Origin: Clostridia bacterium
GTDB lineage: Bacteria > Bacillota_A > Clostridia > Christensenellales > Aristaeellaceae
Length of the DNA stretch: 64,000 nucleotides
Assembly: GCA_017517815.1 (NCBI GenBank)
Contig: JAFWYA010000068.1
Span: forward strand, 24,037-88,036
Direction of reading: 5' to 3'
Of the stretch, positions 25,709 through 35,933 are shown one piece after another; within the stretch, counting starts at the first letter, position 1; each line of letters starts with the position of its first letter. Both the position numbers and the translations under genes were made by a program. The notes below the pieces were generated by a model that was not told the origin of the DNA, made no database searches, and saw only the letters and a program-made list of their open reading frames with translations.

Positions 25709-27118
25709 TTATCCCAGTTTAATGTCCAGCCATTTGCCCTGACGCACGCGGCGGCCCAGCAGCTGGTTGCGGATGACGGCGTCCAGCAGGAAAGCCAGCC
25801 ACGGGCCCAGCACTGCCAGCTGCCAGCCGGGCAGCAGATGATTGAGCGGGTAGCAGAACACCCATGTGAGAATGGGGCGCAGAAGCGTTACGCTCAACAG
25901 CGCGCACATGGCCACATACTTTACGTCGCCTGCACCACGCAGCGTACCGGAACGCACCACGCGCCCGTTTTGCGCAATCATGGATGCAATGACCAAATAC
26001 AGCGAAAGCGTTACGCTGTAGATGATTTCCTCCTCGTTGGTGAACAAAAGCGCGATCTGACGGCTGAACAGGGTGATGACCAGCATCAGCCCCAGCGCGA
26101 CGATTACGCCCATACGGTAGGCTACGCCTGCGTGCGCCATGGCCAGATCCTTGCGCTTTGCGCCCAGACTCTGGCCAACCAGCGATGTGCCGGCTGTGCC
26201 CACGCCGTCTCCCAGCGTGAAGGAAAGCGACGTGACCTGACCGACGATCTGGTAAGCGGCGAAGGCGTTGGTTCCGATGCCCGCGATCAGCCGGGCAAGG
26301 ATCAGGAAGCCTGCACGCAGACACACAGCCTCCACCATAGAGCTGGAGCCCACCTTCGTCAGGCCGCTCAGGGTGAGGCGGTCAAAGCGCGGCAGGGCCA
26401 GATGATAATATCCGCCCTTTTGAAGCACCACGGCGATACAGATGAAGCTGGCTGTGACGGTGCCGCACAGCGTGGCGATGGCAGCGCCCCGCACGCCCAG
26501 CGCCGGGAAGCCCAGCTTGCCGTTGATGAGCACATAGTTAAGGCAGACGTTGATAAGATTGGCGGTGATGTTGGTGGTCATGGTCACGCGTGTTTTGCCG
26601 ATGGCGCGCATGGCTGCGCAGATGCACAGCTGCCAGCACGACGGCAGGAAGCCCAGCGCAATGATGCGGAAATACGTCACGCTCAATTCGAGGGTCTCCT
26701 CGTTTGCACCGCCCAGCTTCATCAGCCATTCCGCGCCGAAATAGCCGAGCAGCGTCATCACAGCGCCGATCACTGTGATGATGGCCAGCGACTGATTCAG
26801 GCAGGAATTGGCGCCTGTCTGGTCATGTGCGCCCTTGCGCCTGGCACACAGCGCCGTGGTGCCGATACACAGCGCCTGCGCCAGCACCAGCATGATCATG
26901 CGCGGCTGGTTGGTGAGGCCTACGGCAGCAATGGCCGCTGCACCCAGTGTGCCAACCATCATGGTATCCACCGAGCTGATGATGCTCAAAAGCGCGCCTT
27001 CCACCGTGGACGGCCATGCGATGGCAAGGGTTTTGCGGTACAGCTGTTTGAGCGTAGCATCGTCAACAGGCCTGCCTTCATGATCCTTCACGCCCAGCAG
27101 CTTTTGAAATAAACTCAT
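25709..27118 (-). CDS. MATE family efflux transporter (second copy)
   Basis: A 469-residue MATE transporter with an N-terminal soluble extension (about 25 residues: KLLGVKDHEGRPVDD) before helix 1. Family segments are TLAIAWPSTVEGALLSIISS, VDTMMVGTLG, AAMRAIGKTRVTMTTN after helix 5 and GDGVGTAGTSLVGQSLGAKR in the second bundle. Its sequence is clearly different from the MATE at 446, so it is a separate subfamily, not a recent duplicate. AAAGGA lies 6 bases before the ATG. It lies 15 bases downstream of another MATE gene on the same strand. Confidence 0.93.
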   Translation of the reverse strand: MSLFQKLLGVKDHEGRPVDDATLKQLYRKTLAIAWPSTVEGALLSIISSVDTMMVGTLGAAAIAAVGLTNQPRMIMLVLAQALCIGTTALCARRKGAHDQTGANSCLNQSLAIITVIGAVMTLLGYFGAEWLMKLGGANEETLELSVTYFRIIALGFLPSCWQLCICAAMRAIGKTRVTMTTNITANLINVCLNYVLINGKLGFPALGVRGAAIATLCGTVTASFICIAVVLQKGGYYHLALPRFDRLTLSGLTKVGSSSMVEAVCLRAGFLILARLIAGIGTNAFAAYQIVGQVTSLSFTLGDGVGTAGTSLVGQSLGAKRKDLAMAHAGVAYRMGVIVALGLMLVITLFSRQIALLFTNEEEIIYSVTLSLYLVIASMIAQNGRVVRSGTLRGAGDVKYVAMCALLSVTLLRPILTWVFCYPLNHLLPGWQLAVLGPWLAFLLDAVIRNQLLGRRVRQGKWLDIKLG

Positions 27119-27133
27119 GTTGCGTCCTTTCTG

Positions 27134-28468
27134 TCAGATGGCGGGAGCCTGTTCAGCCGTGCGGTACAGGGAAGAGCGGCGGTAGAACACCGTCAGCAGC
27201 AGCGAAGCCATGATCCAGCCGGCGGGATAGGCCAGCGAGATCCAGAAAAGCGAATTGCCAAGCAGACGCACAGTAAACAGGTACATCTGCCGGAAGGCCA
27301 CAAACGAGAACAGCAGCACAAACATGGGCGTTTTGGCATTGCCGATGCCGCGCAGCGCGCCGGCGTAGGTCTGGTTGAAGCAGGTGGTGATGTAGAACGG
27401 GGAGATCAGCGTGATGAAGCGCACGGCATATTCCACCACAGCCGGGTCGGTGGTGAACAGATGCGTGAAATTGCGCGCGAACAGGATCATCAAAATGCTC
27501 AGTACCGCCGTAACAGCTACCGACATGATCTGCGCCTGCTTCACACCCTCGCGGGCGCGGCTCATCTGTTTTGCGCCAAAGTTCTGCCCCACGAATGTGG
27601 TGGAGGCCATCGCAATGGACTGCGCAGGCACAAACAGGAAGGAATCCAGCTTGCTGTAGGTGGACCAGCCCGCCATGCATGCAGCGCCGAAGTAATTGAT
27701 ATAGCTTTGCACAAATACATTGGAAAAGCCCGTCAGCGCCTGCTGCAGGCCGCTGGGCAGACCAATGGAGAGAATGCGCTTGAGCGTGGAAACATCCAGC
27801 CGCACCTCGCGCCAGTGAATGCCGTAGGACGCGCGGTCGCGCGTGAGCACCACCAACACCAGCACAGCCGAAACAGCCTGCGCAAGGATGGTGGCGTAGG
27901 CCACGCCCTCCACGCCCATGCCGAAGCCGATGACAAACAGCAGGTCAAACAGGGTGTTGAGCACGGCGGAGAAGCACAGGAAATACAGCGGACGGCGCGA
28001 ATCGCCCACGGCGCGCAGAATGCCTGAGCCCATGTTGTAAAGCAGCAGCCCCACCAGACCGGACAGGTAAATGTTCAGATAGGTTTTGGCCTCGTCATAC
28101 ACGTCGGCAGGCGTGTCCATCATGCGCAGCAGCGGATCTACCAGCACCATGCCCAGCACCGTTGCGATCACCGACAGAATAAACGTCAGCGCCAGCGTAG
28201 TGTGTACGGCCAAACGCAGTTTTTTGTAGTCATGCGCGCCGTAACACTGCGAAATGATAACGCTGGAACCCATCGACAATCCGGCCGAAAAGCCTACCAG
28301 CGTGTTGATAATGCTGGAGGTGCTGCCCACGGCGGCAAGCGCTTCCTTACCCACAAACTGGCCAACCACAATGATATCCACCGTGTTGTACAACTGCTGG
28401 AAGCACAGGCCGATCATCATCGGGATGGAGAAAAAAACAAGATGTTTCCAGATGACGCCCTGCGTCAT
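27134..28468 (-). CDS. MATE family efflux transporter (third copy)
   Basis: A 444-residue MATE transporter: [20 protein letters not shown] start, [32 protein letters not shown] loop and [17 protein letters not shown] in the second half. The ATG at 28468 has an AAGGA site about 8 bases upstream; a TTG at 28492 is an alternative without a proper site. It precedes the other MATE gene by 15 bases. Adjacent unlike MATE genes could form two exporters or, less likely, one heteromeric unit. A TTGACC/TATGCT promoter lies upstream, divergent from ugd. Confidence 0.92.
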   Translation of the reverse strand: MTQGVIWKHLVFFSIPMMIGLCFQQLYNTVDIIVVGQFVGKEALAAVGSTSSIINTLVGFSAGLSMGSSVIISQCYGAHDYKKLRLAVHTTLALTFILSVIATVLGMVLVDPLLRMMDTPADVYDEAKTYLNIYLSGLVGLLLYNMGSGILRAVGDSRRPLYFLCFSAVLNTLFDLLFVIGFGMGVEGVAYATILAQAVSAVLVLVVLTRDRASYGIHWREVRLDVSTLKRILSIGLPSGLQQALTGFSNVFVQSYINYFGAACMAGWSTYSKLDSFLFVPAQSIAMASTTFVGQNFGAKQMSRAREGVKQAQIMSVAVTAVLSILMILFARNFTHLFTTDPAVVEYAVRFITLISPFYITTCFNQTYAGALRGIGNAKTPMFVLLFSFVAFRQMYLFTVRLLGNSLFWISLAYPAGWIMASLLLTVFYRRSSLYRTAEQAPAI

Positions 28469-28553
28469 GTCCGCATCCTTCTGCCTGAACAAGCGTGCCG
28501 TAGAAAAGCCCCCTTTTGTATATGCAATCCGATTGATTCAAATCTGTCTATAC

Positions 28554-28582
28554 AGCATAACACTTTTGGGCGGCAAGGTCAA
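28554..28582 (-). promoter_or_regulatory. Promoter of the tandem MATE genes
   Basis: Minus strand: TTGACC (28582-28577), 17-base spacer, TATGCT (28559-28554). Confidence 0.55.
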
Positions 28583-28595
28583 ACGGCGTGTATGG

Positions 28596-28624
28596 TTGAC
28601 ATGTGTGCCCAAAAAGGATATCAT
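28596..28624 (+). promoter_or_regulatory. Promoter of ugd and the glycan locus
   Basis: TTGACA (28596-28601), 17-base spacer, TATCAT (28619-28624), 44 bases before ugd and back to back with the MATE promoter. Confidence 0.65.
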
Positions 28625-28667
28625 GAAGGATAGACGCAGCAAATGCGTTCTGAAAGGGGTTATCATC

Positions 28668-29870
28668 ATGAAAATTGCTGTTGCCGGTCTGGGTTATGTA
28701 GGCCTTTCGCTGGCGGTTCTTTTGTCTCAGCATCATCAGGTGACTGCCGTAGACGTGATTCAGGAAAAGGCGGATATGATCAACCGTCGTGTTTCGCCTA
28801 TTCAGGATAAAGAAATTGAACAGTATCTGGCGGAAAAGGAGCTGGACCTGACCGCCACGCTCGACGGCGAAAGCGCCTACCGCGGAGCGGAGCTGGTGAT
28901 TGTGGCTACGCCCACCAACTATGACGAGAAGAAAAACTATTTTGATACCTCCACTGTGGAAGAGGTCATCGAACGGGTGCACCGCATCAACCCCGAGGCG
29001 TTCATCGTGATCAAGTCCACCATTCCCGTGGGCTTTACCCAGCGCATGCACGAGGAACTGCCCGGCGTGAAGCTGCTGTTCAGCCCGGAATTCCTGCGTG
29101 AGGGCCGCGCTTTGTACGACAACCTGCACCCCAGCCGCATCATCGTGGGCGTGTACAGTGAAAAGGAAGGCCACCTGCAGGCCGCCCAGACCTTTGCCGC
29201 GCTGCTTCAGGAGGGCGCTCTGGACGAAAATGTGCCTACTTTGTTCATGCAGCCCACCGAGGCTGAGGCTGTCAAGCTGTTTGCCAACACCTATCTGGCG
29301 CTGCGCGTAAGCTTCTTCAACGAACTGGATACCTACGCCGAAGTGCGCGAACTGGACACCCGCTCCATCATCGAGGGCGTGGGTCTGGACCCCCGCATCG
29401 GCAGCCACTACAACAATCCTTCCTTCGGTTACGGCGGATATTGCCTTCCCAAGGATACCAAGCAGCTTTTGGCCAACTACGATAACGTGCCCAACAACAT
29501 CATCGGCGCAATCGTCGACGCCAACCGCACCCGCAAGGACTTTGTGGCCGAGCGCATCCTGCAGAAGGCCGGCTTCCCCCAGAAGCAGGATTCTGTGGTG
29601 GGCATTTACCGCCTGACCATGAAGTCCGGCAGCGACAACTTCCGCCAGTCCAGCATTCAGGGCGTGATGAAGCGCATCAAGGCCAAGGGCGTGCAGGTTG
29701 TGGTTTACGAACCCACGCTCAGGGACGAGCATTTCTTCAACAGCCGCGTCATTCGCGACCTTGACGAGTTCAAACAGATGTGCGACGTGATCGTCGCCAA
29801 CCGCCGCTCCGCCGAACTGGAAGATGTGGCGGAGAAGATCTATACCCGCGACCTGTTCCAGAAGGACTGA
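28668..29870 (+). CDS. ugd: UDP-glucose 6-dehydrogenase
   Basis: A 400-residue enzyme that oxidises UDP-glucose twice to UDP-glucuronate. The NAD-binding [19 protein letters not shown] start, [26 protein letters not shown] and the catalytic-Cys loop [15 protein letters not shown] are all present. The ATG at 28668 has AAAGGGG upstream; a longer in-frame extension crosses the promoter and is not used. Codon bias is strong. It supplies an acidic sugar precursor for the glycan locus that follows, and the next gene begins 6 bases after its stop. Confidence 0.96.
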   Translation: MKIAVAGLGYVGLSLAVLLSQHHQVTAVDVIQEKADMINRRVSPIQDKEIEQYLAEKELDLTATLDGESAYRGAELVIVATPTNYDEKKNYFDTSTVEEVIERVHRINPEAFIVIKSTIPVGFTQRMHEELPGVKLLFSPEFLREGRALYDNLHPSRIIVGVYSEKEGHLQAAQTFAALLQEGALDENVPTLFMQPTEAEAVKLFANTYLALRVSFFNELDTYAEVRELDTRSIIEGVGLDPRIGSHYNNPSFGYGGYCLPKDTKQLLANYDNVPNNIIGAIVDANRTRKDFVAERILQKAGFPQKQDSVVGIYRLTMKSGSDNFRQSSIQGVMKRIKAKGVQVVVYEPTLRDEHFFNSRVIRDLDEFKQMCDVIVANRRSAELEDVAEKIYTRDLFQKD

Positions 29871-29876
29871 TGAAAA

Positions 29877-31580
29877 ATGCAAATGACAGACCTTGTGATT
29901 GCAATCGCCTGGTTCGTCTCTTTTGTCGGCTGGGTCTGGTTTTTGATCGACCGGCAGAAGATGCCCGCTGCAATGGCTCCTTTGGGAGCCATTTGCATAT
30001 TGACGCTAGGAGTGTATGCGGGTGCGCTGGCAGGACTGCTGTTTCCTGTGGCGCTTGTATTGCTGGCAGGCGGCATAGGCCTGTTTGGGTGGCTGGCAAT
30101 CCATCGCAGCCGCGCGCTGCTAAGTATTGATCTGCTGTTGTTTGGCCTGGGCTGCGCAGCGCTGTATGCCCGTTATCATTCGGCACTGCTGGTTGTAAAT
30201 GACGATTTTTCCCACTGGGGCATGATGGCTCGGCATATGCTTGCGCATGACCGCCTGCCCGCAGTGGGCGATGCGCTGATCCGTTTCCAGAGCTATCCGC
30301 CTGCGACCGGCTGTTTCCTTTATTATGCCTGCCGTTTTCTGGGCGTGAGCGATGGCCTGCTGATCTCAGTTCAGGCATGGGTCACGCTTGCGGGGCTGAT
30401 GCCGCTGTTTGCATTTGTCACACGAAAGGGTCAGCTGATCCAAAGAGCGGCGGTTGCAGCGATGCTGCTGATTGGGTTGTCGCTGTATCATGGCACCGCT
30501 GCACTGACGGTGGATAATCTGGTAGGCGTGCTGTCCATCGGTGCAATGTGCCTGCTGCTGTGGGCGCATTGTCATGACGGGCGCGGGCAGCTTTATGGTG
30601 CTGCTGCACTGGCGCTGGTGGCGCTTGTCAAGGACAGCGGCTTGTTTTTTGTGATCTGTCTGGCGCTGCTGTACGCACTGGCAGGGTTTGAAAAGAGCAG
30701 TGTGAAGCGCTGCTTCAGCCGCCTGGTGTATACAGGTGTGCCGACGCTGGCTGCACGGTTGGCGTGGTATGTGCATATCAAGCTGGCTTTCCCGGCGGCG
30801 GATGTGTCACGTCATGCGATGACGCTGAAAAATATGCGTATCATGGGGGCGGACAAGTCCTATGAAGACATGTTCACCATCGCGAAAAGGCTGTTTGGCG
30901 AGGCGTTCAGCACCCATAACATGGCGGTTGAAGTGCTGCTGCTGATGCTGGGTGTGTGCGCAGTGATCATTCTTTTGCACAGGGTGCTCGCCGGTGAATG
31001 GCGCATTCTGCGTTATGCAGCGGTGCCTGTGACAGCAGCGGCTGTCTATGCCGCATGGACGGTTATGATGGCGCTGATGTATATTTTTAATATGTCCGTC
31101 GCCAATGCGATGAATCTCACGTCCTATGAGCGTTACAATGGTACGTGCGTGCTGTTTTTGTATGGCATACTTGCAGCATGGTTGCTGATAACGGCAAAGC
31201 AACTGCCCGGCTGGCCTGCGGTGATTTTAACGCTTGTGCTGCTGGTCCCGTATGTTTTTGGCGGTATGTGGACGCTTGGAATGCCGCGTTTGTTTGAGGA
31301 AACCTATTTTGTGCCGCTGAGGGAGCAGATGGAGGAGCTTTCTTCAATGAGGCGGATCCGCCCCGGCGAGAAGGCGGCGGTGATTGTGGAAACAGAGGAC
31401 GTTACGTCGTTTGCGGAATATATGGCCAGATACGTGTTTCAGGCGGATGATATCCGCGTGATCGCAGCGGACAAAGCGGCGCAGGAGGATGCTGCAGACC
31501 TTTATTTCGTGGCTTCCCAAATCATTCCCGAACTGCCTGGGAATGCAGAAATCATATACCTGAAGGATTCCAGCCTGTGA
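29877..31580 (+). CDS. Polytopic GT-C-like membrane protein
   Basis: A 567-residue protein with 12 or more transmembrane helices in its first 460 residues and a soluble C-terminal domain of about 95 residues (MEELSSMRRIRPGEKAAVIV). After helix 4 it has NDDFSHWGMMARHM, an acidic first-loop motif of the kind used by GT-C glycosyltransferases that take sugar from polyprenyl-phosphate outside the membrane. The family was not recognised further. The ATG at 29877 lies 6 bases after ugd and uses AGAAGGA in its end. Codon use is somewhat less biased than in ugd. A terminator overlaps its last codons. Confidence 0.72.
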   Translation: MQMTDLVIAIAWFVSFVGWVWFLIDRQKMPAAMAPLGAICILTLGVYAGALAGLLFPVALVLLAGGIGLFGWLAIHRSRALLSIDLLLFGLGCAALYARYHSALLVVNDDFSHWGMMARHMLAHDRLPAVGDALIRFQSYPPATGCFLYYACRFLGVSDGLLISVQAWVTLAGLMPLFAFVTRKGQLIQRAAVAAMLLIGLSLYHGTAALTVDNLVGVLSIGAMCLLLWAHCHDGRGQLYGAAALALVALVKDSGLFFVICLALLYALAGFEKSSVKRCFSRLVYTGVPTLAARLAWYVHIKLAFPAADVSRHAMTLKNMRIMGADKSYEDMFTIAKRLFGEAFSTHNMAVEVLLLMLGVCAVIILLHRVLAGEWRILRYAAVPVTAAAVYAAWTVMMALMYIFNMSVANAMNLTSYERYNGTCVLFLYGILAAWLLITAKQLPGWPAVILTLVLLVPYVFGGMWTLGMPRLFEETYFVPLREQMEELSSMRRIRPGEKAAVIVETEDVTSFAEYMARYVFQADDIRVIAADKAAQEDAADLYFVASQIIPELPGNAEIIYLKDSSL

Positions 31581-31599
31581 AAAAGGCTGGAATCCTTTT
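31563..31599 (+). terminator. Terminator overlapping the 3' end of the GT-C-like gene
   Basis: AAGGATTCCAGCC pairs with GGCTGGAATCCTT over nine bases. The left arm is coding and the TGA is in the loop. A TTTTG stretch follows. It divides the locus into two units. Confidence 0.8.
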
Positions 31600-31604
31600 G
31601 TGAA

Positions 31605-31633
31605 TTGACATAAAGCTGCAAAAACGGTATGAT
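31605..31633 (+). promoter_or_regulatory. Promoter of the second part of the glycan locus
   Basis: TTGACA (31605-31610), 17-base spacer, TATGAT (31628-31633), directly after the terminator and about 80 bases before the GT2 gene. Confidence 0.65.
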
Positions 31634-31712
31634 ATACTCGGTATGGTATCAAAGTGGGTGCATGTGCCCATTTGTCCATGGCCAGATGAACGAAAGAAGG
31701 TTTGTCTTTCAA

Positions 31713-32684
31713 ATGAAGCTGATTATTCAGATTCCCTGCTATAACGAGGCCGGTACGCTCAGCATTGCGCTGGACCACCTGCCCAAACATATTGACGGCA
31801 TCGACGAGATCGAAGTGCTCATCATCAATGACGGCTCCACCGACGACACCGTGCAGGTCGCGCGGGACTGGGGCGTGAATCACATCGTGTCCTTCAAGCA
31901 GAACAAGGGTCTGGCCCGGGGCTTTATGGCGGGTATTGACGCCTGCCTGCATCTGGGCGCGGACATCATCGTCAATACAGACGCTGACGACCAGTACTGC
32001 GGCGAGGACATCGCCAAGCTGGTGGAGCCCATCCTGAAGGAAAAGGCCGAGATCGTCATCGGCGAGCGCCCCATTGACGAGACCGAGCATTTCAGCAAAA
32101 AGAAGAAGATGTTCCAGCACCTGGGCAGCTGGGTGGTGCGCGTGGCCAGCAATACCGATATTCCCGACGCGCCCAGCGGATTCCGCGCCTATAGCCGCGA
32201 GGCTGCGCTGCGCCTCAATGTGGTCAATGAGTATACCTATACGCTGGAAACCATCATTCAGGCCGGTTGGAACCGCATTCCCATGACCAGCGTGCCCATC
32301 CGCACCAATGCGGAACTGCGCCCTTCGCGCCTGTTCAAGAGCATGTGGCGCTATATGAAGCGCTCCTCCACGGTCATCCTGCGCTCCTTTGCCATGTACA
32401 AGCCCATGCGTTTCTTTGGCATTCTGGGCTCGGTGTTCTTTGGCGCCGGACTGCTGCTGGGCCTGCGCTTTGTGTGGATTTTCCTGTCCACCGGTTCGGG
32501 CAGCGGCCACATCCAGTCGCTCATTCTGTGCGCAGCGCTGTTGATGATCGGCGCGCAGATTCTGATCGCAGGCGTGCAGGCTGATCTGATCAGCGATAAC
32601 CGCAAGCTGTTGGAGGATGTGCAGTACCGCGTGCGCAAAATGGAGATTGAACTGGCCAAAGCCAGGGAGGATGAGGCCGAATGA
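31713..32684 (+). CDS. Family 2 glycosyltransferase, polyprenyl-phosphate-mannose-synthase-like
   Basis: A 323-residue enzyme: a GT-A domain (about 1-225) with IPCYNEAGTL, INDGSTDDT and the metal-binding DADDQY, then two transmembrane helices (about 235-285) and a charged coiled C-terminus. Such proteins load a sugar from a nucleotide donor onto undecaprenyl phosphate on the cytoplasmic face. The ATG at 31713 begins directly at the domain; AGAAGG lies 12 bases upstream, which is long but better than the alternatives. It overlaps the next gene by 4 bases (ATGA). It could supply the lipid-linked sugar used by the large membrane proteins of this locus. Confidence 0.9.
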   Translation: MKLIIQIPCYNEAGTLSIALDHLPKHIDGIDEIEVLIINDGSTDDTVQVARDWGVNHIVSFKQNKGLARGFMAGIDACLHLGADIIVNTDADDQYCGEDIAKLVEPILKEKAEIVIGERPIDETEHFSKKKKMFQHLGSWVVRVASNTDIPDAPSGFRAYSREAALRLNVVNEYTYTLETIIQAGWNRIPMTSVPIRTNAELRPSRLFKSMWRYMKRSSTVILRSFAMYKPMRFFGILGSVFFGAGLLLGLRFVWIFLSTGSGSGHIQSLILCAALLMIGAQILIAGVQADLISDNRKLLEDVQYRVRKMEIELAKAREDEAE

Positions 32685-33736
32685 AAGCAATGATCTGCTT
32701 TACCCACCCGGCGTGGGTGCATCAGTTTCACCACATCATCTGGCGCATGCGCGAGCGCGGCGACGAGGTGATGTGCTTTGTGGCGGAAAAGGACGGCAAT
32801 TCCAAACTGCTGGACAGCTACGGCATTCCCTACATCCGCTGCGCAAAATCCACCGGCAAAAACCCGGTGGAAAAGGCGTTTCTGTTTTTGAAGCTCACCG
32901 CTCAGTTCACGCTGGCGGCGCTCAGGTTCAAGCCTGATATCATGATCGGCCGCGCTGCGCCCATGCTCAGCGTTGCCAGCTGGATCTGCCGCAAGCCCCA
33001 TCTGCTGTATGAGGATACCGAGGTCAGCAAGTTTGCGCTGAGGATTTGCAAGCGCCTGTCCACCAAGCTGCTCACGCCCCGCACCTTCCTGACTGATCTG
33101 GGCCCCCGTCAGGAGAGGCTGGATACGTACAAGGAGCTTTTCTACCTGCATCCGTCTGTGTTCACGCCGGATAAGCAGAAGCTGCGCGATGTGGGCTTTG
33201 ATCCTGACGAGCCGTATATTCTGGTGCGCTTCGTAGCATGGAACGCCAGCCACGATATCGGCAAGCATGGGCTGGACGATGCAGGCAAGGTGGAGCTGGT
33301 CAAAAAGCTTTCGAAGTATGGCCGCGTGTATGTGAGCTCCGAAGGCAGCGTGCCCGAGGCGCTCAAGCCGCTGGTGCTCAAAACGCCCTACGAGCTGGTG
33401 CACCATGTGCTGGCGTTTGCAAAGCTGGTGTACTCCGAGGGTGCGACCATGGCCAGCGAGGCTGCCGTGCTTGGCACGCATGCGCTGTATGTCAACACCA
33501 TCGTTTCCGGCAGCACCCGTGAGCAGGCCGAGCGCTTCCACCTGCTGTATAACTTTAACGAGGGCGAAGACCGTTACGAAAAGGCCACTGCTCAGGCCAT
33601 CGAACTGCTGGAAATGCCGGATCTGGTGGAACTGGGCCGTCAGAAGCAGCAAAAGCTGCTGGAAGAAAAGGTGGATATCAACCAATACTATATGGCTGAA
33701 ATGGACAGACTGGTCAAGGCAGGGAGGAAGGGCTGA
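32681..33736 (+). CDS. DUF354 family GT-B-like protein
   Basis: A 351-residue protein matching DUF354, a family predicted to adopt the GT-B fold of UDP-GlcNAc 2-epimerases and glycosyltransferases. Typical parts are the N-terminal HPAWVHQFHHIIWRMRERG, the YEDTEVSKFA segment, and the C-terminal-half LVRFVAWNASHD, VSSEGSVPEAL and YSEGATMASEAAVLG, which resembles the nucleotide-sugar-binding loop. It has no signal peptide. Its start overlaps the GT2 stop (ATGA) and its stop overlaps the next start (TGATG), so translation is coupled with both. It probably acts on a sugar nucleotide or adds a sugar in the glycan pathway. Confidence 0.88.
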   Translation: MKAMICFTHPAWVHQFHHIIWRMRERGDEVMCFVAEKDGNSKLLDSYGIPYIRCAKSTGKNPVEKAFLFLKLTAQFTLAALRFKPDIMIGRAAPMLSVASWICRKPHLLYEDTEVSKFALRICKRLSTKLLTPRTFLTDLGPRQERLDTYKELFYLHPSVFTPDKQKLRDVGFDPDEPYILVRFVAWNASHDIGKHGLDDAGKVELVKKLSKYGRVYVSSEGSVPEALKPLVLKTPYELVHHVLAFAKLVYSEGATMASEAAVLGTHALYVNTIVSGSTREQAERFHLLYNFNEGEDRYEKATAQAIELLEMPDLVELGRQKQQKLLEEKVDINQYYMAEMDRLVKAGRKG

Positions 33737-35913
33737 TGACCTGGCTGGAGATCGGCAATGGCTGGCGCAACATCTATCTGCTCAGCTGCCTTGTGCAGAT
33801 GGGGGCTTTGGGCTGCCTGTTTGCATCACAGGGCTGGTTTGTGAAAAAAAGCCGCCTTGCCTGCTTTTTCACAGGCGTGGCTGCAACGCCGCTTGTGCAG
33901 TACCTGTGGACGCTGCTTTTGGCGCTTGTGTGGCCGCAGGCGCCCCGCATGGTGTATATCGGCGTGCTGCCGGCGCTTTCTGCACTGACGCTTGTGGTAC
34001 TGGCGCTGCGCAGCATTCGCAGGATCAAGGAACTGATCGCTCAGGGCATCTCCTTTGCAAAGCGCTGTCTGCGCTTTGACAAGCCTGCGCTCATTGCGCT
34101 GTGCTTTGCCATCTGCATCGTGCTGCTGGTGGGGCCTGCGTGCGTTCGCTTCATGTCCAGCATGGTATCTGTGGGCGGCGGAGATGCGGGCGAATACATG
34201 GCGCTGGGACTGCACTTCTGTGAAAACCGCGATCTTTCTGTGCTGCTTGAAAAAGAAGAGACCATCGGTCACTTCCGCGGGCACAGCCATTTTCCGTCGC
34301 TGGAGCTGTTTATGAGCTACGGCCTGTTCCACACCGACGGGCCGATGGGTTATCCCAACGACAAAGCCGTGTTCACCGGCGTGGGCATGCTGGTGTTCTA
34401 CGCAGCTGCGGCGTATCTGGCGCTGCTGTTGTACTTCTGCCGCGAAAAAAAGGTGTGCGTGCTGCTGGGCGTGGTGCTGTTCAACCTGATCCCTCAGCTG
34501 CATGAATCCGTGGCCAGCGCTCCGCGCGACCTGTGGCGCATTGACGCGCTGCTTGTGGCAGTGCTTGTTTTTGCCGGGATTACAGAAGCAGGCAGCTGGA
34601 AACAATACCTTGGCAAGCTGGTGCTGAGCTTTGCCGTGTGCTTCACGGTGATGAGTACGCATGTGGTGTGCTTTGTGGTGCTGCCCTTTATTGTTGTGGC
34701 GTGGGTTTTGTGGCGCGGGCTGCATACGGCCGTTACCCAGCTGCGCGGCGCATTCAAAGCCATGCTGCGCGCGGCAGGCATTGCGCTTTCGGGCGCTGCG
34801 GGCGTGTTGCTGGCATTTGCCGGCAACATCTGGTGCTTTGTCAAATGGGGAGAGATGTCGCCCTGGCGGCTGATGACCACCTTTACCGAAGCGCCATGGT
34901 ACGACATGTACATGGACATCGAGTACAAGCTGGACGAGACCACCACGCACCTGAATTTCTTTGAAGACCCCGGCTCCATCCTGATGAGCTATGCCACGCC
35001 CATCGGCACATGGGGCATGCGCATCACGGTGATTGTGCTGCTGTGCGTGCTGGCTGGGCTGATCGTCTCCCGCGTGCGCATGCGCCGCAGAGCGGGCGAA
35101 CTGATGGCGAATGCGCCTTCCGACGGCCCTATCGGCGTGATCGTCACCAACCGTACCCCCGCGACGGAAACGCTGTCGCTGCTGGGATTGTGCGCCATGA
35201 CGGTGCTGATGACCCTCGCGCCCATGTCCGGCGTGCTGGACAGCCCGCTGTACAGCTTCTCCGGCTCGTTTGTGAAGCTGCCGCGCTATACGCTGCAGTG
35301 GTTCATGCTGGCCAACGTCATGACCTGCGCGGCACTGGCTGCGCTGATCGACTACTGGCCCGGCTGGATCAGCCGTGTCAAACGACTGAATGCCCCGTGG
35401 CTCAAAACGGTGCCTGCCTGGCTGTGCGCGTTTGTTTGCCTGCTGGCCATGGTGAAGGGAACCAATCAGACCGGCTATACCAACACCCTCTACCGCTATA
35501 CGCGCGATGTGGTGGAGTCTGAAAACATTCTGCTGGACAACAGCTTTCAGAAGCGCTACGGCGTGCTGAGGGATGTGGCGCAGCAGGTGCCGGAGGATCA
35601 AAAGATCCTGATCACGCGCGTAGGCTACCAGTATGCGCTGCGCGGCAGGGGCTATGTGCTGCTGACCAACCCCATCGTGCCGGTGTTGAACCTGCCGCTG
35701 GAGGAAGTCGGCCCCGCGCTTGCAGAAATGAACGCGGCGATGATCGCAACCGAGCCTGTGTTCTGGGACAGCCGCTACTTCCCGCTGTCGACGCTGCACA
35801 CCTACCTGCAGACGCTGCCTGAGGAGCAGATCGTCGAAACGGAAGAGATGCGCCTGTACCTGCTGGATCCGTCGCTGGTGGAAGCGGCGCAGGCGGCCGT
35901 CGCAAAGCAATGA
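33736..35913 (+). CDS. Large polytopic GT-C-like membrane protein
   Basis: A 725-residue protein with about 14 transmembrane helices and an extracellular C-terminal domain (about residues 580-720). After helix 4 lies GGGDAGEYMALGLHFCENRDL, an acidic/aromatic loop comparable to the catalytic first loop of GT-C enzymes, followed by GHFRGHSHFPSLELFMSYG. I do not recognise a named family. It differs from the other large membrane protein of the locus (29877-31580) but has the same overall plan. Its start overlaps the DUF354 stop by one base. A role in transferring or polymerising lipid-linked sugars is inferred from topology and neighbours. Confidence 0.72.
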   Translation: MTWLEIGNGWRNIYLLSCLVQMGALGCLFASQGWFVKKSRLACFFTGVAATPLVQYLWTLLLALVWPQAPRMVYIGVLPALSALTLVVLALRSIRRIKELIAQGISFAKRCLRFDKPALIALCFAICIVLLVGPACVRFMSSMVSVGGGDAGEYMALGLHFCENRDLSVLLEKEETIGHFRGHSHFPSLELFMSYGLFHTDGPMGYPNDKAVFTGVGMLVFYAAAAYLALLLYFCREKKVCVLLGVVLFNLIPQLHESVASAPRDLWRIDALLVAVLVFAGITEAGSWKQYLGKLVLSFAVCFTVMSTHVVCFVVLPFIVVAWVLWRGLHTAVTQLRGAFKAMLRAAGIALSGAAGVLLAFAGNIWCFVKWGEMSPWRLMTTFTEAPWYDMYMDIEYKLDETTTHLNFFEDPGSILMSYATPIGTWGMRITVIVLLCVLAGLIVSRVRMRRRAGELMANAPSDGPIGVIVTNRTPATETLSLLGLCAMTVLMTLAPMSGVLDSPLYSFSGSFVKLPRYTLQWFMLANVMTCAALAALIDYWPGWISRVKRLNAPWLKTVPAWLCAFVCLLAMVKGTNQTGYTNTLYRYTRDVVESENILLDNSFQKRYGVLRDVAQQVPEDQKILITRVGYQYALRGRGYVLLTNPIVPVLNLPLEEVGPALAEMNAAMIATEPVFWDSRYFPLSTLHTYLQTLPEEQIVETEEMRLYLLDPSLVEAAQAAVAKQ

Positions 35914-35933
35914 CCTGTTGAAGGAGGAAACCC

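Noticed and set aside
33826..35910. 694-codon minus-strand open frame opposite the large membrane protein
   Set aside because: Composition is dominated by His, Arg and Gln, there is no ribosome-binding site, and the plus-strand gene is coupled to both neighbours.
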